From contig CAYLUN010000009.1 in assembly GCA_964386865.1 (NCBI GenBank), positions 1-64,000 on the forward strand: 64,000 bases of DNA. Direction: 5' to 3'. The notes below the pieces were generated by a model. It was not told the DNA's origin, made no database searches, and saw only the letters and a program-made list of their open reading frames with translations. Position 1 is the first letter of the stretch. Each line of letters opens with the position of its first letter. This DNA comes from CAYLUN01 sp964386865 (lineage in GTDB: Bacteria > Verrucomicrobiota > Kiritimatiellia > RFP12 > UBA1067). Both the position numbers and the translations under genes were made by a program. This document shows, one piece after another, positions 51,932-61,634 of this stretch.

Positions 51932-53665
51932 ATGACAGCGCTGCAGCCGCCTGGCGACACTTCGGGCCCCGCGTTGACGAACGGGAATGAGGAGCGGACT
52001 TTCGCGGCGCTCCTCCGGCTGTTCGACTACGCCAACGGACACAGCACCAAAGAGCTGCTGCAGCGCTTCCTCGACGAAACCGAGGCGCTCACCGACAGCC
52101 GCATCGGGTTTTACCACTTCGTGGAGGAGGATCAGGTCACGCTCTCGCTCCAGACCTGGTCGACCAACACCCAGAAGTTCTGCACGGCGCCCGGCGCGGG
52201 CACGCACTACCCCATCCGCCAGGCCGGCGTCTGGGTGGACTGCGTGCGCCAGGGCAAGCCTGTCGTCCACAACGACTACGCCTCCCTGCCGCACAGGAAA
52301 GGCTGTCCCGAAGGCCATGTGCCGCTCCTCCGAGAGCTGGTCGTGCCTGTCATCCGAAGCGGCAAGCTCGTAGCCATCCTCGGCGTGGGCAACAAGCCGA
52401 GCGACTACAGCGAGCGCGACGTCCACGTCGTTGGCGAACTCGCCGAGCTGGCGTGGGAGACCGTCGTCCGCAAGCGCGAGGAGGCGGAGCGGCAGAAACT
52501 CCAGGAGCAGCTTGTCCAAATGCGCAAACTAGATGCCGTGGGGCAGCTGGCAGGCGGCGTGGCGCACGATTTCAACAACTTGCTCATGGCCATCATGGGC
52601 TACGTCGAGCTGTGCCGGGACGAGGTCGCCCCCGACAGCCCCGCGCGCGGGTGGCTGAGCGAGATCTCCACCGTGACGCTTCGCTCTGCGGACCTCGTGC
52701 GGCAGCTGCTGGGTTTCGCCCGCCGCCAGATGGTCGTTCCCCGCGTGCTGGACCTCAACGACACGGTCGGCAACATGCTCAAGCTCGTGGGGCGGCTGAT
52801 CGGCGAGGACATCGACCTGCAGTGGCGCCCGGCGGAGGGGCTCTGGCCGACGAACCTCGACCCCTCGCAGGTCAACCAGATTCTGGTGAACCTGTGCGTC
52901 AACTCGAGGGACGCGATCCACGGCGCGGGGAAGATCGTTATCGAGACCGCCAACGCCGTTCTGGACGAGGATTACTGCGCCGGGCACGCCGAGTGCGCGC
53001 CCGGCGACTTCGTCCTGCTGACCGTGAGCGACAACGGGTGCGGGATCGCCAAAGAGACGCTCGACAAGATCTTCGAGCCGTTCTTCACCACCAAGGAACA
53101 CGGGCAGGGAACCGGGCTGGGGCTGGCCACCGTCTACGGCATCGTCAAGCAAAACGAGGGCCACATCACCGTTTACAGCGAGCCAGGAAAGGGCTCGACC
53201 TTCCGCGTCTACCTGCCCCGGCACACCGACGGAGCCGCCGAGCCGGCCGCCGCCGAAACCAGCGCGCTGCCCCCCGTCAGCGGCGAGGGCGTGCTGCTGC
53301 TCGTCGAGGACGACGCGTCGATCCGCGCGACGACCAAGGTCTTTCTTGAGAAGCTCGGCTACACGGTCTGGGACGCGCACTCGCCCGACGAAGCCCTGCG
53401 GCTCGCCGCCGCAAGCGAGCAGCCGATCCGCCTGCTGATCACCGACGTGGTCCTGCCCGGCATGAACGGCCGCGAGCTCGCCGAACACCTGACCCGCCAG
53501 CGCCCGTCGATGCGCTGCCTCTTTATGTCCGGCTACACGGCCACCGTCATCGCCAACCGCGGCCTCATCAGCAGCGACGTGAACTTCCTCGCGAAACCCG
53601 TCACGCGCGACCAGCTCGCACGCAAAGTCGCCGAAGTGCTGGGCGCGGAAGCGCCTGGCGCCTAG
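51932..53665 (+). CDS. Hybrid sensor histidine kinase (GAF-HisKA-HATPase-REC)
   Basis: The 577-residue soluble protein has a GAF-type sensor (about 20-170, with IGFYHFVEEDQ and the HNDYASLPHRKG signature), a short coiled-coil and an H-box with phospho-acceptor His212 in GGVAHDFNN. A complete ATPase domain follows (N-box LVNLCVNSRDA, G1 DNGCGIA, F-box FEPFFTT, G2 GTGLGLATVYG). A receiver domain completes it, with Asp505 in LITDVVLPG and Lys in FLAKPV. No transmembrane helix is present, so it senses a cytosolic ligand. There is no separate response regulator next to it. GGGAG lies 6 nt before the ATG. Confidence 0.93.
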   Translation: MTALQPPGDTSGPALTNGNEERTFAALLRLFDYANGHSTKELLQRFLDETEALTDSRIGFYHFVEEDQVTLSLQTWSTNTQKFCTAPGAGTHYPIRQAGVWVDCVRQGKPVVHNDYASLPHRKGCPEGHVPLLRELVVPVIRSGKLVAILGVGNKPSDYSERDVHVVGELAELAWETVVRKREEAERQKLQEQLVQMRKLDAVGQLAGGVAHDFNNLLMAIMGYVELCRDEVAPDSPARGWLSEISTVTLRSADLVRQLLGFARRQMVVPRVLDLNDTVGNMLKLVGRLIGEDIDLQWRPAEGLWPTNLDPSQVNQILVNLCVNSRDAIHGAGKIVIETANAVLDEDYCAGHAECAPGDFVLLTVSDNGCGIAKETLDKIFEPFFTTKEHGQGTGLGLATVYGIVKQNEGHITVYSEPGKGSTFRVYLPRHTDGAAEPAAAETSALPPVSGEGVLLLVEDDASIRATTKVFLEKLGYTVWDAHSPDEALRLAAASEQPIRLLITDVVLPGMNGRELAEHLTRQRPSMRCLFMSGYTATVIANRGLISSDVNFLAKPVTRDQLARKVAEVLGAEAPGA

Positions 53666-53669
53666 GCGC

Positions 53670-55271
53670 TCACGGGCCGCAAAACGGCCGGCACAGCGCG
53701 GCGAAGGCTTCGAGGTCCGCGTAGTTGTCGCGCCAGGTGGTGTACATGACGCCGACCACGCGGTCCACGTGGGCGGCGGTGGCCAGCCAGGGCTGGATCC
53801 GCTCGACCGGCGCGTCGTAGTACCCCGCGATCACCTGCCGGTGGCCGCGCCCGGCGAAGAACTTCAGCGACTCCGCCTTCTTGCCGGAGTTCCAGTTCAC
53901 GATGATCACCGAGGGGTCGAGGCCCTCCCACGAGCCCGCGAGATCGCCGCGCACGAGGTAGTAGTCCTTGCGCGCGTTGTGGAACGGGTCGAACATGTCG
54001 CTCCACACGCAGACCTCGGAGCCCGACAGCCAGCCCGCGCAGCGCCGCGCCTGCCCGCCCAGCAGCGGCCCCGCGTCGAGGCTGCGGCCCGCGCACGACG
54101 CATCCCAGTTCAGCGTGCGGATCTCGTCGTGCGCCATCATGTATCGCGCCGCGCCCCACGCGGCCCGCAGCCGCCGCGCCTCGTCCTGCAGCAGCGCGTC
54201 GGCCTGCGGCTCAGAGGGGCACACCATCACCGCGCCGCCGTAGATGATCGCCGGGTGATGCCACGAGACGCGCAGCCGCGTGCCTTCGGGCAGCCGCGCG
54301 CGAACCGTCGGCGGCTCGTGCCACGCTTGGTACTCGCCTTTGTACGGCGCGCGGCCGAGCTTCGCGTCCTCGATGCGCTCGATCTCCCGCCCTTCCGCGT
54401 ACGCGCGCCCGCCCTCGCCGCTCACGGTCACCGGCGCGCCGGGCCGGCGCAGCACATTCACGAAGGCCGACTCCTCAATCCGCCAGTCCTGCCACACGAG
54501 CGTGCCCTCGCCGCCGCCCCACGCGCCGAAGTAGATCGACACCTGGCCGCCGTCCAGCGTGTTGAATACCACGTCGTGCCGCGTCAGCGCCTGCGTGCGC
54601 CGGACGCCCAGACTCTGATACTGCAGGCAGCGCCCGCCCGCAAGCGCCTTGACCTCCGGCGTGCCGCTGAAGCCCTCTGTCCGGATGCTGACCGACAGGT
54701 GGTAACACCGGAACTTCGGCAGCTCGCGGCTAAAGGCGAAGCGCGCGTTCCCCGCCGCGCCCGTGACTGTCGCGGTCAGGCCGTCAACCTTCACGGCGGC
54801 GTCTTGCCAGTCCGGCTTGCCCAGCTGGATGGCCGGCTCGTTCGCCGGAACGAGCCGGCCATCCCGCACCACGAAGGGCTGCTCCTTCACGGGCAGGCCC
54901 TCGGCGAGATTGGGGTTGTGCCACAGCATGCTGTTCGACCAGCCGACGTGAAAGAGCGCCGGAACCACCTGCAGTCCGAGCTCCGCAGCGAGCCGCTTGA
55001 CCCGCCCCACGTTGTCGAAGTAGGCCTTCTCCATGCCGCCGAGGTCGCCCAGGCGCGCGAACTTCGAATCGGTCAGCAGCACGTGCGTGTACCCGGCCGC
55101 AGCGGCCCGCCGCCACACCTTTTCAAGTGTCGCGACGTTCTCCGCCACCTGCAGGTTCACCGGGTAATACAGCCAGAGCTCGCGCGTCTCCGCGCGTGCG
55201 CACGCGCAGCTGACGACGAGACTGCAGACGGCCGAACAGCAGCGAGCCCAAACGTTCCTAGACCCGACCAT
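53670..55271 (-). CDS. Exported TIM-barrel-like protein, putative glycoside hydrolase
   Basis: The ATG at 55271 has GGGGG 5 nt upstream. A signal peptide ends ACARAE. The first part (about 30-110) has alternating strand/helix motifs like a TIM barrel (GYTHVLLTDSKF, LGLQVVPALFHVGW). A beta-sandwich insert (about 140-270) follows. The barrel-like part then resumes (YMMAHDEIRTLNWD, VCVWSDMFDPFHNA, VIIVNWN, GVMYTTWRDNY). The pattern of E/D at strand ends resembles GH20/GH84/GH123-type retaining hexosaminidase relatives, but no family is certain. It starts 12 bp after the preceding gene and is the last of the glycan cluster. Confidence 0.6.
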   Translation of the reverse strand: MVGSRNVWARCCSAVCSLVVSCACARAETRELWLYYPVNLQVAENVATLEKVWRRAAAAGYTHVLLTDSKFARLGDLGGMEKAYFDNVGRVKRLAAELGLQVVPALFHVGWSNSMLWHNPNLAEGLPVKEQPFVVRDGRLVPANEPAIQLGKPDWQDAAVKVDGLTATVTGAAGNARFAFSRELPKFRCYHLSVSIRTEGFSGTPEVKALAGGRCLQYQSLGVRRTQALTRHDVVFNTLDGGQVSIYFGAWGGGEGTLVWQDWRIEESAFVNVLRRPGAPVTVSGEGGRAYAEGREIERIEDAKLGRAPYKGEYQAWHEPPTVRARLPEGTRLRVSWHHPAIIYGGAVMVCPSEPQADALLQDEARRLRAAWGAARYMMAHDEIRTLNWDASCAGRSLDAGPLLGGQARRCAGWLSGSEVCVWSDMFDPFHNARKDYYLVRGDLAGSWEGLDPSVIIVNWNSGKKAESLKFFAGRGHRQVIAGYYDAPVERIQPWLATAAHVDRVVGVMYTTWRDNYADLEAFAALCRPFCGP

Positions 55272-55283
55272 GGACACCCCCTG

Positions 55284-57413
55284 TCACGGCTTCGGCAGAA
55301 GCCGAACCGACCAGCGGGCTTCCTGGCCGGGCTTCAGCGAAGCCGAGAGGCCGTCCGCCAGCTCCCGGCCGGCGCGCGTGGCACGCTGGCCGGACGAGAG
55401 ATCGCTCACCTCGTAGCGGGCATCGGCCTCGGCCGTGAACCACTCGGGGAACTGGTTGATGCGCGGATAGTCGAGCGGCAGCCGCATGTTGAGTCGGTGG
55501 CGAGGCGTGTCGAAGAGAACCTTGCCCTGCCACGCCTGATCCGCGACGAGGCTGAGGCACACCGCGTCGCCCGCGCGCGCCGCGCCAACGCGCACATCCG
55601 CACGCCAGGGCCGGACGGTGACGCCCTGCGTTTTCCACAGCGCGTACATCAGCGAGGTGCGCGCGGAGTTGCCGTCGCCGTGCCAGCCCTCGACCACGCC
55701 GTCCGGATGCTGCCTGCCCCACATGGTCTTGATCTCGGCGTCGGCCCATTCGGCGGCGGAGGCGTCGGGCTCGCGGTTCATCAGCGTGATCGCGCCCTCG
55801 ATCGAGTCGGCATAGCCGTCGGCCGTGCCGCTCTGGCACAGGCCGCCCTTGCCCGTGTAGTGCGCCTTTAGGCTGCTCAGCGCTAGGCGCACGGCGTCGC
55901 GGTAGGCGACGGTTCCGTCGAGCAGCCACACGGTGTAGAGCCCGTCGTAGTTGTAGCCCCAGTTATCGGTCAGCGCGTCGCCGTGCTGACCGGTGCGCGT
56001 GTCGACCTTGAGGTAGAAGAGCCCGTGCTCGTTGCGGCCGATTTCCAGCAGCCGGTCGTACAGCTCATGCAGGGGCTTGCGGTATGCTTCGCGCTTCTCA
56101 GGCGCGGCGAGCGAGCAGGCGACGTAAAGCTCGGAGAGCCCGTTGATGACCTCGCAGGAGTGGTCGCCGAGGCAGAGGCTAGGCAGGTCGCGCGTGGGGT
56201 GCTGGTTGCCGAGCAGGTAGTAGTCGCCGAGGCGGATCGCCCAGTCCAGGTACTTACGGTCGCCGGTGAACCCGTAGAGGCGGGCGCAGGCCTGCAGAAG
56301 GTCGCCGTTGACCTCGACGTTCAGCGTCGGTATCTTGCCGAAAGGCGTGTCGAGCGCGGCGTTCTTCCAGACGTCGTCGATGATGCCCACCGCGCGTTCG
56401 CTCCACGGGCTGGGGCCGAGCCACTCGGTGATGGGCAGCAGCCCGTCCTTCACGTACTCGGCGGCGTCGAAAATGATCGCGTCGAGGTCGGCCTTCTCGC
56501 GACGCCAGCCCTTCTTCGAGAACGAGTAGTCGTCCGGCAGGCGGCCCACGCGACAGGTGAGCCGCGTCTCGGCGCGCAGCATCTCCAGCATCCGGCCCTC
56601 GAGCAGCGGCCGGTCGGTGACGGCCGCGGTGAGCACCATGAACGGGTAGTTGTCGGCGGCCGAGTCGCGGCCGTTCCAGTAGTCGCGGCTCTCGTTCAGG
56701 TTGCGCGGGATCAGCCCGGTCTCGGGGTCGGCGTGAGCGAGCCATCCGTCGATGTAGCGTCGGCTGCGCCAGAGCGCCTCGTTCGCCTGGCGCGCGTGGC
56801 GCTCGGCGAGGCGGAGCGCAGCCTCGGCCGGCGCGGCGGCGGGCTTGTCGGGAGCGGGCGCAGGGGTGTCCCAGACTTTGCGCATCTCCGGAAAGGCCTC
56901 GCCGGCAAAGGCCGCGTATGCCCGCCTCGGCGCAGGCTGCGAAGAGGCCATCTTGTAAGCCGGCTGCTTCAAGTCGGGGCGGGCGGGGTCGCCGCCGGGA
57001 ACGGTGAGCCGAACCTCCGCCAGAAAGGCGGGCTTACCGTCGCCCGGCTTGAGGACGATCTCATACCGAGCCCCCTCAACGTCGTCGGGCAGAGGCACGC
57101 GGAGCCAGCGGAAGCCGCTGTAGTCTCCGCCGCCAGAAACAGGCAGCGTGCGCCCGCCCACAACCACCGCGGCGGTGCGGCGGTCTTTCTTCGACCCCCA
57201 GAGAAGCTCCAGAGCCGCGCCGGGGCGCGGCTTGACGTCGCACGCGACGCGCAGCTCAGCGCGGCCAAGAAACGTGTATTCGGTGCCCTCGTAGGTCTCG
57301 CCGCCGCCGCGCGTCCACGCGGCGGCGCTCGCGTCGTCCGGCAGCGCGCAGTACGCGCCTGGCGCGAGAAGACTCAGGCAGCAACAGGCAAGCAGGCAGG
57401 CGCCGTTTCTCAT
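55284..57413 (-). CDS. Exported (alpha/alpha)-barrel-like protein, putative glycan-active
   Basis: The 709-residue protein has a Cys-rich signal peptide ending AYCAL and an N-terminal beta-sandwich (about 30-140). A linker is followed by a long helical region (about 190-600) with aromatic and acidic motifs like those of (alpha/alpha)6-barrel glycosidases or lyases: R-D-Y-W-N-G-R-D-S-A-A-D-N-Y, LNVEVNGDLLQACARLYG, DNWGYNYDGLYTVW. A C-terminal beta domain completes it. No CAZy family is recognised with certainty. It is cotranscribed with the TIM-barrel-like protein (12 bp downstream). I infer that it degrades or binds a polysaccharide. Confidence 0.6.
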   Translation of the reverse strand: MRNGACLLACCCLSLLAPGAYCALPDDASAAAWTRGGGETYEGTEYTFLGRAELRVACDVKPRPGAALELLWGSKKDRRTAAVVVGGRTLPVSGGGDYSGFRWLRVPLPDDVEGARYEIVLKPGDGKPAFLAEVRLTVPGGDPARPDLKQPAYKMASSQPAPRRAYAAFAGEAFPEMRKVWDTPAPAPDKPAAAPAEAALRLAERHARQANEALWRSRRYIDGWLAHADPETGLIPRNLNESRDYWNGRDSAADNYPFMVLTAAVTDRPLLEGRMLEMLRAETRLTCRVGRLPDDYSFSKKGWRREKADLDAIIFDAAEYVKDGLLPITEWLGPSPWSERAVGIIDDVWKNAALDTPFGKIPTLNVEVNGDLLQACARLYGFTGDRKYLDWAIRLGDYYLLGNQHPTRDLPSLCLGDHSCEVINGLSELYVACSLAAPEKREAYRKPLHELYDRLLEIGRNEHGLFYLKVDTRTGQHGDALTDNWGYNYDGLYTVWLLDGTVAYRDAVRLALSSLKAHYTGKGGLCQSGTADGYADSIEGAITLMNREPDASAAEWADAEIKTMWGRQHPDGVVEGWHGDGNSARTSLMYALWKTQGVTVRPWRADVRVGAARAGDAVCLSLVADQAWQGKVLFDTPRHRLNMRLPLDYPRINQFPEWFTAEADARYEVSDLSSGQRATRAGRELADGLSASLKPGQEARWSVRLLPKP

Positions 57414-57515
57414 ACCTCGCCCTTTCGCATCGAAGCCGTCCGCTCAGCGCGCCCTCGAACCCAGGCAGCGGCGGCGACCCGCGCCGTCCGCGGCAACACC
57501 CGCGGCGCGCCGCTC

Positions 57516-58484
57516 CTATTCGACGATCTGGTCGTAGAAGCCGAGGTAGTCCGTAGGGTGGTCGCCGTCGAGGAACTTCATCGCCTCGCGCGGGTGCTGG
57601 TTCATCTGCCCCGTCAGCATGTAGGGGATGTCGTAGCCCCAGGTGATCTTCTTGCGCATCGGCACGATGCTCTCCTGGATGCACTTCAGGAGCGGGCGCA
57701 GGTGGTAGCGCGGGTTTTTCAGGAAGCCGAGCAAGAGCTCCGTGGGGCAGTTGCCGGCGCCGCGTCCGAGGCCGCCGACCGTGCAGTCGAGGTAGCTGGC
57801 GCCGAGGATGAGCGCCTCGATGGTGTTGGCGTAGGCGAGCTGCTGGTTGTTGTGCGCGTGCATGCCGATCTTCTTGCCGCCTGCCTCCGCGAACTTGCGG
57901 TACTTGCGAGTCAGCGTCTGAACCTCTTCCGAGTAGAGAGAGCCGTAGCTGTCGACGAGGTAGACGACGTCCGCCTCGCTCTTGCAGAGGATTTCGAGGG
58001 CCTCGTCCAAGTCTGAATCGTTCACCACCGAGATGGCCATCAGATTGACGCTGGTTTCGTAGCCCTTGTCGTGGACGGCTTTGATCATGTCAAGCGCGCC
58101 CGGGATCTGGTGGATATACGTGGCCACGCGCACGAGGTCGATCACGCTCTGCTCTTTGGGCGGGATGTCGACGTGGTAGTCGCACCGCTCCACGTCCGCC
58201 ATAACCGAGAGCTTGAGGCTGGTCTCGTTCTCGCCGACGATGCGGCGCACGTCGTCCTCATCGCAGTATTTCCAAAGGCCGTATTCCGAGGGAGAGTAGA
58301 GCTTCCTGTCGCCCTTGTACCCGACCTCCATGTAGTCCACGCCCGAGTCCACACACGCCTGATAGACGGCACGCACGAACGCGTCGTCGAAGTTGCAATT
58401 GTTCATGAGACCGCCATCGCGGATCGTGCAATCGAGAATCTTGATGTCGGGCCTATAGGTCAACCAGGTGCCTTTCTTATCCAT
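57516..58484 (-). CDS. DRE-TIM metallolyase, HOA-like aldolase
   Basis: The 322-residue cytosolic protein starts with the divalent-metal and catalytic motif K-I-L-D-C-T-I-R-D-G-G (about 15-25). It continues as an HMGL-like TIM barrel with YMEVGYKG, YLVDSYGSL and the metal-binding H-A-H-N-N, then GLGRGAGNCPTE. This matches the 4-hydroxy-2-oxovalerate aldolase-like group, often annotated as aldolase catalytic domain-containing protein. It should cleave a 2-oxo-4-hydroxy acid. Beside a uronate-type transporter, it could act on a 2-keto-3-deoxy sugar acid. AAGGAG lies 9 nt upstream. Confidence 0.8.
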   Translation of the reverse strand: MDKKGTWLTYRPDIKILDCTIRDGGLMNNCNFDDAFVRAVYQACVDSGVDYMEVGYKGDRKLYSPSEYGLWKYCDEDDVRRIVGENETSLKLSVMADVERCDYHVDIPPKEQSVIDLVRVATYIHQIPGALDMIKAVHDKGYETSVNLMAISVVNDSDLDEALEILCKSEADVVYLVDSYGSLYSEEVQTLTRKYRKFAEAGGKKIGMHAHNNQQLAYANTIEALILGASYLDCTVGGLGRGAGNCPTELLLGFLKNPRYHLRPLLKCIQESIVPMRKKITWGYDIPYMLTGQMNQHPREAMKFLDGDHPTDYLGFYDQIVE

Positions 58485-58631
58485 TCAGGTAAACTCCTTG
58501 GGCAAACACGTCGCGTAACTACAGAAAGAACCACACGCCTCCGATTTGGTGCGGAAACGTTACTAAAAGTGAACGACGGGCACAAGGGGTTTGTTCGCAC
58601 AGCCACACCTTTCCTTGTTTCACGCCGCCGC

Positions 58632-60098
58632 TCAGCGCGACGCCCCCCCGCGCGACACGATCTCGGTCAGCAGCGCCTGCATGTCCGCGACCCTCTGCTG
58701 CTGCTCGGCCGCCAGATCCTTGGACTCGCCGATATCCTCGGCCAAATTGAAAAGCTGCGGCGCGGCCCCCGCCGCCTTCTGCTTGCGTCTGCCCTCCGCG
58801 CCGGGGACCAGCTTCCAGACGCCTTGCCGGAGCGCCAGCGTGTGGCCGTGCTCCACCAGGTGCGCCCGCCCCTCCTTGCCGCCGAGCAAAGCCGGAAGCA
58901 CGTTCACGCTGTCGGGGGCCGTGGCCGGAGCCGGCGCTTGCTGCGTCAGGGCGGCGAACGTGGCGAGCATGTCGGCGTGGCAGAGGAGCGCGTCGGACGA
59001 GCCGCCCGCGGGGATGTGGCCGGGCCAGCGCGCGAGGAACGGCACGCGCGTCCCGCCCTCGTAGGCGCTGCCCTTGCCGCCGCGCAGGGGCCCGTTGTGC
59101 GGGTGGCCGTTGTTGGTTTCGGCCGTGCCGCTGTGCACCGTGTCGGGGCCGTTGGTGTCGAGCGTGCCACCGTTGTCGCTGGTGACGATGAGCAGGGTGT
59201 TCGTCGCGAGGCCCAGCCGCTCCAGCGCGGCCGCCACCTGCCCGACCGTCCAGTCGAACGAATGCACGGCGTCGCCTCGCACGCCGGCCTCGCTCGCGCC
59301 CTTGAAGCGGGCGTTGGGCACGCGCGGCACGTGGATGTCGTGCGTGGCGAGATAGAGGAAGAAGCGGCGGCCGCGGTTGCGCTCCAGAAAGGCGACGGCT
59401 TTCGCGGCGATGACGTCGGCGACCTCGTCGTCCTTCCAGAGCGCGGCCTTGCCGCCCGTCTGCTCGCCGATGCGCGGGATGCCGTTGACAAACGAACGGG
59501 GCTCGCCGCGCTTGACCGAGTAGTCGAGCGTGATGGGGTCGGCGGGGTCGAGGTTGACGACGCGGCGGTTCTCAACCCAGACGCACGGCGTGCGATCGCC
59601 CGTGGCGGGCAGGAGCCAGGCGTAGTCGAACCCGATGTCCAGCGGGCCGGGCTTGATTTCGACGTTGTAGTCGGTTGGCGTCGACCCCAGTCCCAAGTGC
59701 CACTTGCCGACCACGCCCGTCGCATAGCCAGCCTGTTTCAGAACCGAGGCGACGGTCGCGCGGCCAGGCTCGACGATGAGGCCTGCGGTGCCCGGCAGGA
59801 TGCCGGTGCCCTTCTTGCGAAACGCGTACTCGCCGGTCATGAAGGCGTAGCGGGTCGGCGTGCAGACCGCCGAAGGCGAGTGCGCGTCGGTGAAGCGCAG
59901 CCCCTCGCGGGCGAGCCGGTCGCAGTTGGGCGTCCGAATCCGGGTCGCGCCGTAGCAGCCGAGATCGCCGTACCCGAGGTCATCGGCGAGCAGGAAGACG
60001 ATGTTCGGCGCGGCGCCCGCGAGCGGGTCGCTGCGCGCCGCCAAACAGGCCATTGCCGCGAGCAGCGGCGCGATCAAGCCGGCACCCCGCTTCCGCAT
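58632..60098 (-). CDS. Exported arylsulfatase (CTPTR type)
   Basis: The 488-residue protein has a signal peptide ending near LAARS and the opening P-N-I-V-F-L-L-A-D-D-L-G-Y-G. The formylglycine signature C-T-P-T-R is followed by T-G-E-Y, and GKWHLG and TSDNGG supply further active-site residues. It is a typical S1 arylsulfatase. GGAGGTG lies just before the ATG. It is 59 bp after the MFS transporter gene and 147 bp before the aldolase gene on the same strand. It probably desulfates a glycan whose uronate or other product is imported by the transporter. Its motif context differs from the two sulfatases at 20.5-23.7 kb. Confidence 0.92.
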   Translation of the reverse strand: MRKRGAGLIAPLLAAMACLAARSDPLAGAAPNIVFLLADDLGYGDLGCYGATRIRTPNCDRLAREGLRFTDAHSPSAVCTPTRYAFMTGEYAFRKKGTGILPGTAGLIVEPGRATVASVLKQAGYATGVVGKWHLGLGSTPTDYNVEIKPGPLDIGFDYAWLLPATGDRTPCVWVENRRVVNLDPADPITLDYSVKRGEPRSFVNGIPRIGEQTGGKAALWKDDEVADVIAAKAVAFLERNRGRRFFLYLATHDIHVPRVPNARFKGASEAGVRGDAVHSFDWTVGQVAAALERLGLATNTLLIVTSDNGGTLDTNGPDTVHSGTAETNNGHPHNGPLRGGKGSAYEGGTRVPFLARWPGHIPAGGSSDALLCHADMLATFAALTQQAPAPATAPDSVNVLPALLGGKEGRAHLVEHGHTLALRQGVWKLVPGAEGRRKQKAAGAAPQLFNLAEDIGESKDLAAEQQQRVADMQALLTEIVSRGGASR

Positions 60099-60157
60099 GC
60101 CTCACCTCCCGGTCAGCTTCTGCCGTGCGAGCGACGCGCTTCCCCCAGCCGGAAGGG

Positions 60158-61447
60158 TCACCCCTCCATCTTGAAAGGCTCAAACTTCGGCGCCAGCATG
60201 TGGTGGACGGCGAACGCCACCAGATACGCGCAGCCGCACATCATGAACAAGATCGCGTAGCCCGCCGTCGGGTTCGACGAGAACTGGTCAAGCAGGCGCC
60301 CGCTCAAGATCGGGAACATCATGCCGCCGAGCGAACCGGCCATGCCGCCGAGCCCGATGACCGAGGCCACGGCTTTCTTGGGGAACATGTCGGAGACTGT
60401 CGTGTAGAGGTTGGCAGACCACGCCTGATGCGCCGCTCCGGCCAGGCCGATGATCAGCACGGCTTGCCAGTCGCCCAGCTTCGTCACGACCAGAATCGGG
60501 AGCACCAGCAAGGCGAAGATGAACATGCCTGTCTTGCGGGCGCGGGTCACGCTCCACCCGGACTTGGTCAGGTGGCCCGTGACCCAGCCGCCCAAGATGC
60601 TCAGCACGGTGACGATCACGTAGATGGTGACCAGGTGCACCCAGCTGTTCTTGATGTCGAGGTGGCGCGTCTTCTTGAAATAGTCCGGAAGCCAGATGAG
60701 GAAAAACCACCAGACGGGATCGGTGAGAAACTTGCCGACGATGAACGACCAGGTCTGACGGTACTTGAACAGGCTGCTCCAGCGCACCTTGGCGTCCCCG
60801 CCTGCGTCCTTGGGGTCGCTCTGAATCAGCGCCAGCTCCGGCGCCTGAACGCGCGCGCACCGCTCAGGCAAGTCGTAGAAGGGTATCCACAGGAAGAGCC
60901 AGAGGAAGCCCAGAACGCCCGCGATGATGAAGGCGGACTGCCACCCCCAGTGCAGCGCGATGGCCGGCACGATCGCAGGCGCAATGATCGCGCCCACGTT
61001 GGTTCCCGCGTTGAACAGGCTGGTCGCCAGCGCCCGCTCGCGCTTCGGGAACCAGAGGGCGACCGCCTTCACGGCCGACGGGAAGTTGCCGCCCTCGCTC
61101 AGGCCCAGCGCTGCCCGGGCGAAGCCGAAGCCGGCAACCGAACCGACCAGCGCGTGCAGGCCTGCCGCGATGCTCCAGCCGATGATCGAGACCGTGTAGC
61201 CCAGCTTGGTGCCAAACTTGTCAACGAACCAGCCGAACCCCAGCAGCCCGAAGCCGTAGGCGGCCTGGAAAACCGAGTTGACCACGCCGAACTGCTCGTT
61301 CGTCCACCCCAGCTCCACGTCGAGGATCGGTTTCAGCAGCGAAAGGATCTGCCTGTCGATGTAGTTAATCGTCGTTGCGAAGAACAGCAACGCGCAAATG
61401 AACCACCGGTACTTCCCGATCCTCCCCGCCACGTCATCCTTTTCCAT
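60158..61447 (-). CDS. MFS transporter, hexuronate/anion symporter type (ExuT-like)
   Basis: The 429-residue protein has 12 helices. The first helix region is FFATTINYIDRQILSLL, and the anion:cation symporter (ACS) signature G-L-S-E-G-G-N-F-P-S-A-V-K-A-V lies in helix 4, followed by WFPKRERALATSLFNAG. These are hallmarks of the ExuT/GudP/DgoT group, which imports hexuronates and aldonates by proton symport. It leads the glycan cluster on this strand. The spacer to the divergent DUF502 gene is 187 bp and contains a small dyad, CCTCA-T-TGAGG (61488-61498), possibly an operator. Confidence 0.88.
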   Translation of the reverse strand: MEKDDVAGRIGKYRWFICALLFFATTINYIDRQILSLLKPILDVELGWTNEQFGVVNSVFQAAYGFGLLGFGWFVDKFGTKLGYTVSIIGWSIAAGLHALVGSVAGFGFARAALGLSEGGNFPSAVKAVALWFPKRERALATSLFNAGTNVGAIIAPAIVPAIALHWGWQSAFIIAGVLGFLWLFLWIPFYDLPERCARVQAPELALIQSDPKDAGGDAKVRWSSLFKYRQTWSFIVGKFLTDPVWWFFLIWLPDYFKKTRHLDIKNSWVHLVTIYVIVTVLSILGGWVTGHLTKSGWSVTRARKTGMFIFALLVLPILVVTKLGDWQAVLIIGLAGAAHQAWSANLYTTVSDMFPKKAVASVIGLGGMAGSLGGMMFPILSGRLLDQFSSNPTAGYAILFMMCGCAYLVAFAVHHMLAPKFEPFKMEG

Positions 61448-61634
61448 CGGCTGCGCTTCCTTTCAAAAAAGTCTGGCTCAATCCCATCCTCATTGAGGCG
61501 ATATTATGCTTGAACGCGACCAGCCGAGTCGAGCCAAACTTTTGAACAAAAAGGGCGCCGGGGCGGAGGGCCCACGCGGGCGGCCACATGCTGACTTGTG
61601 CGGCACAGGCAAACGCGGCATACTAGAGCGCCTT

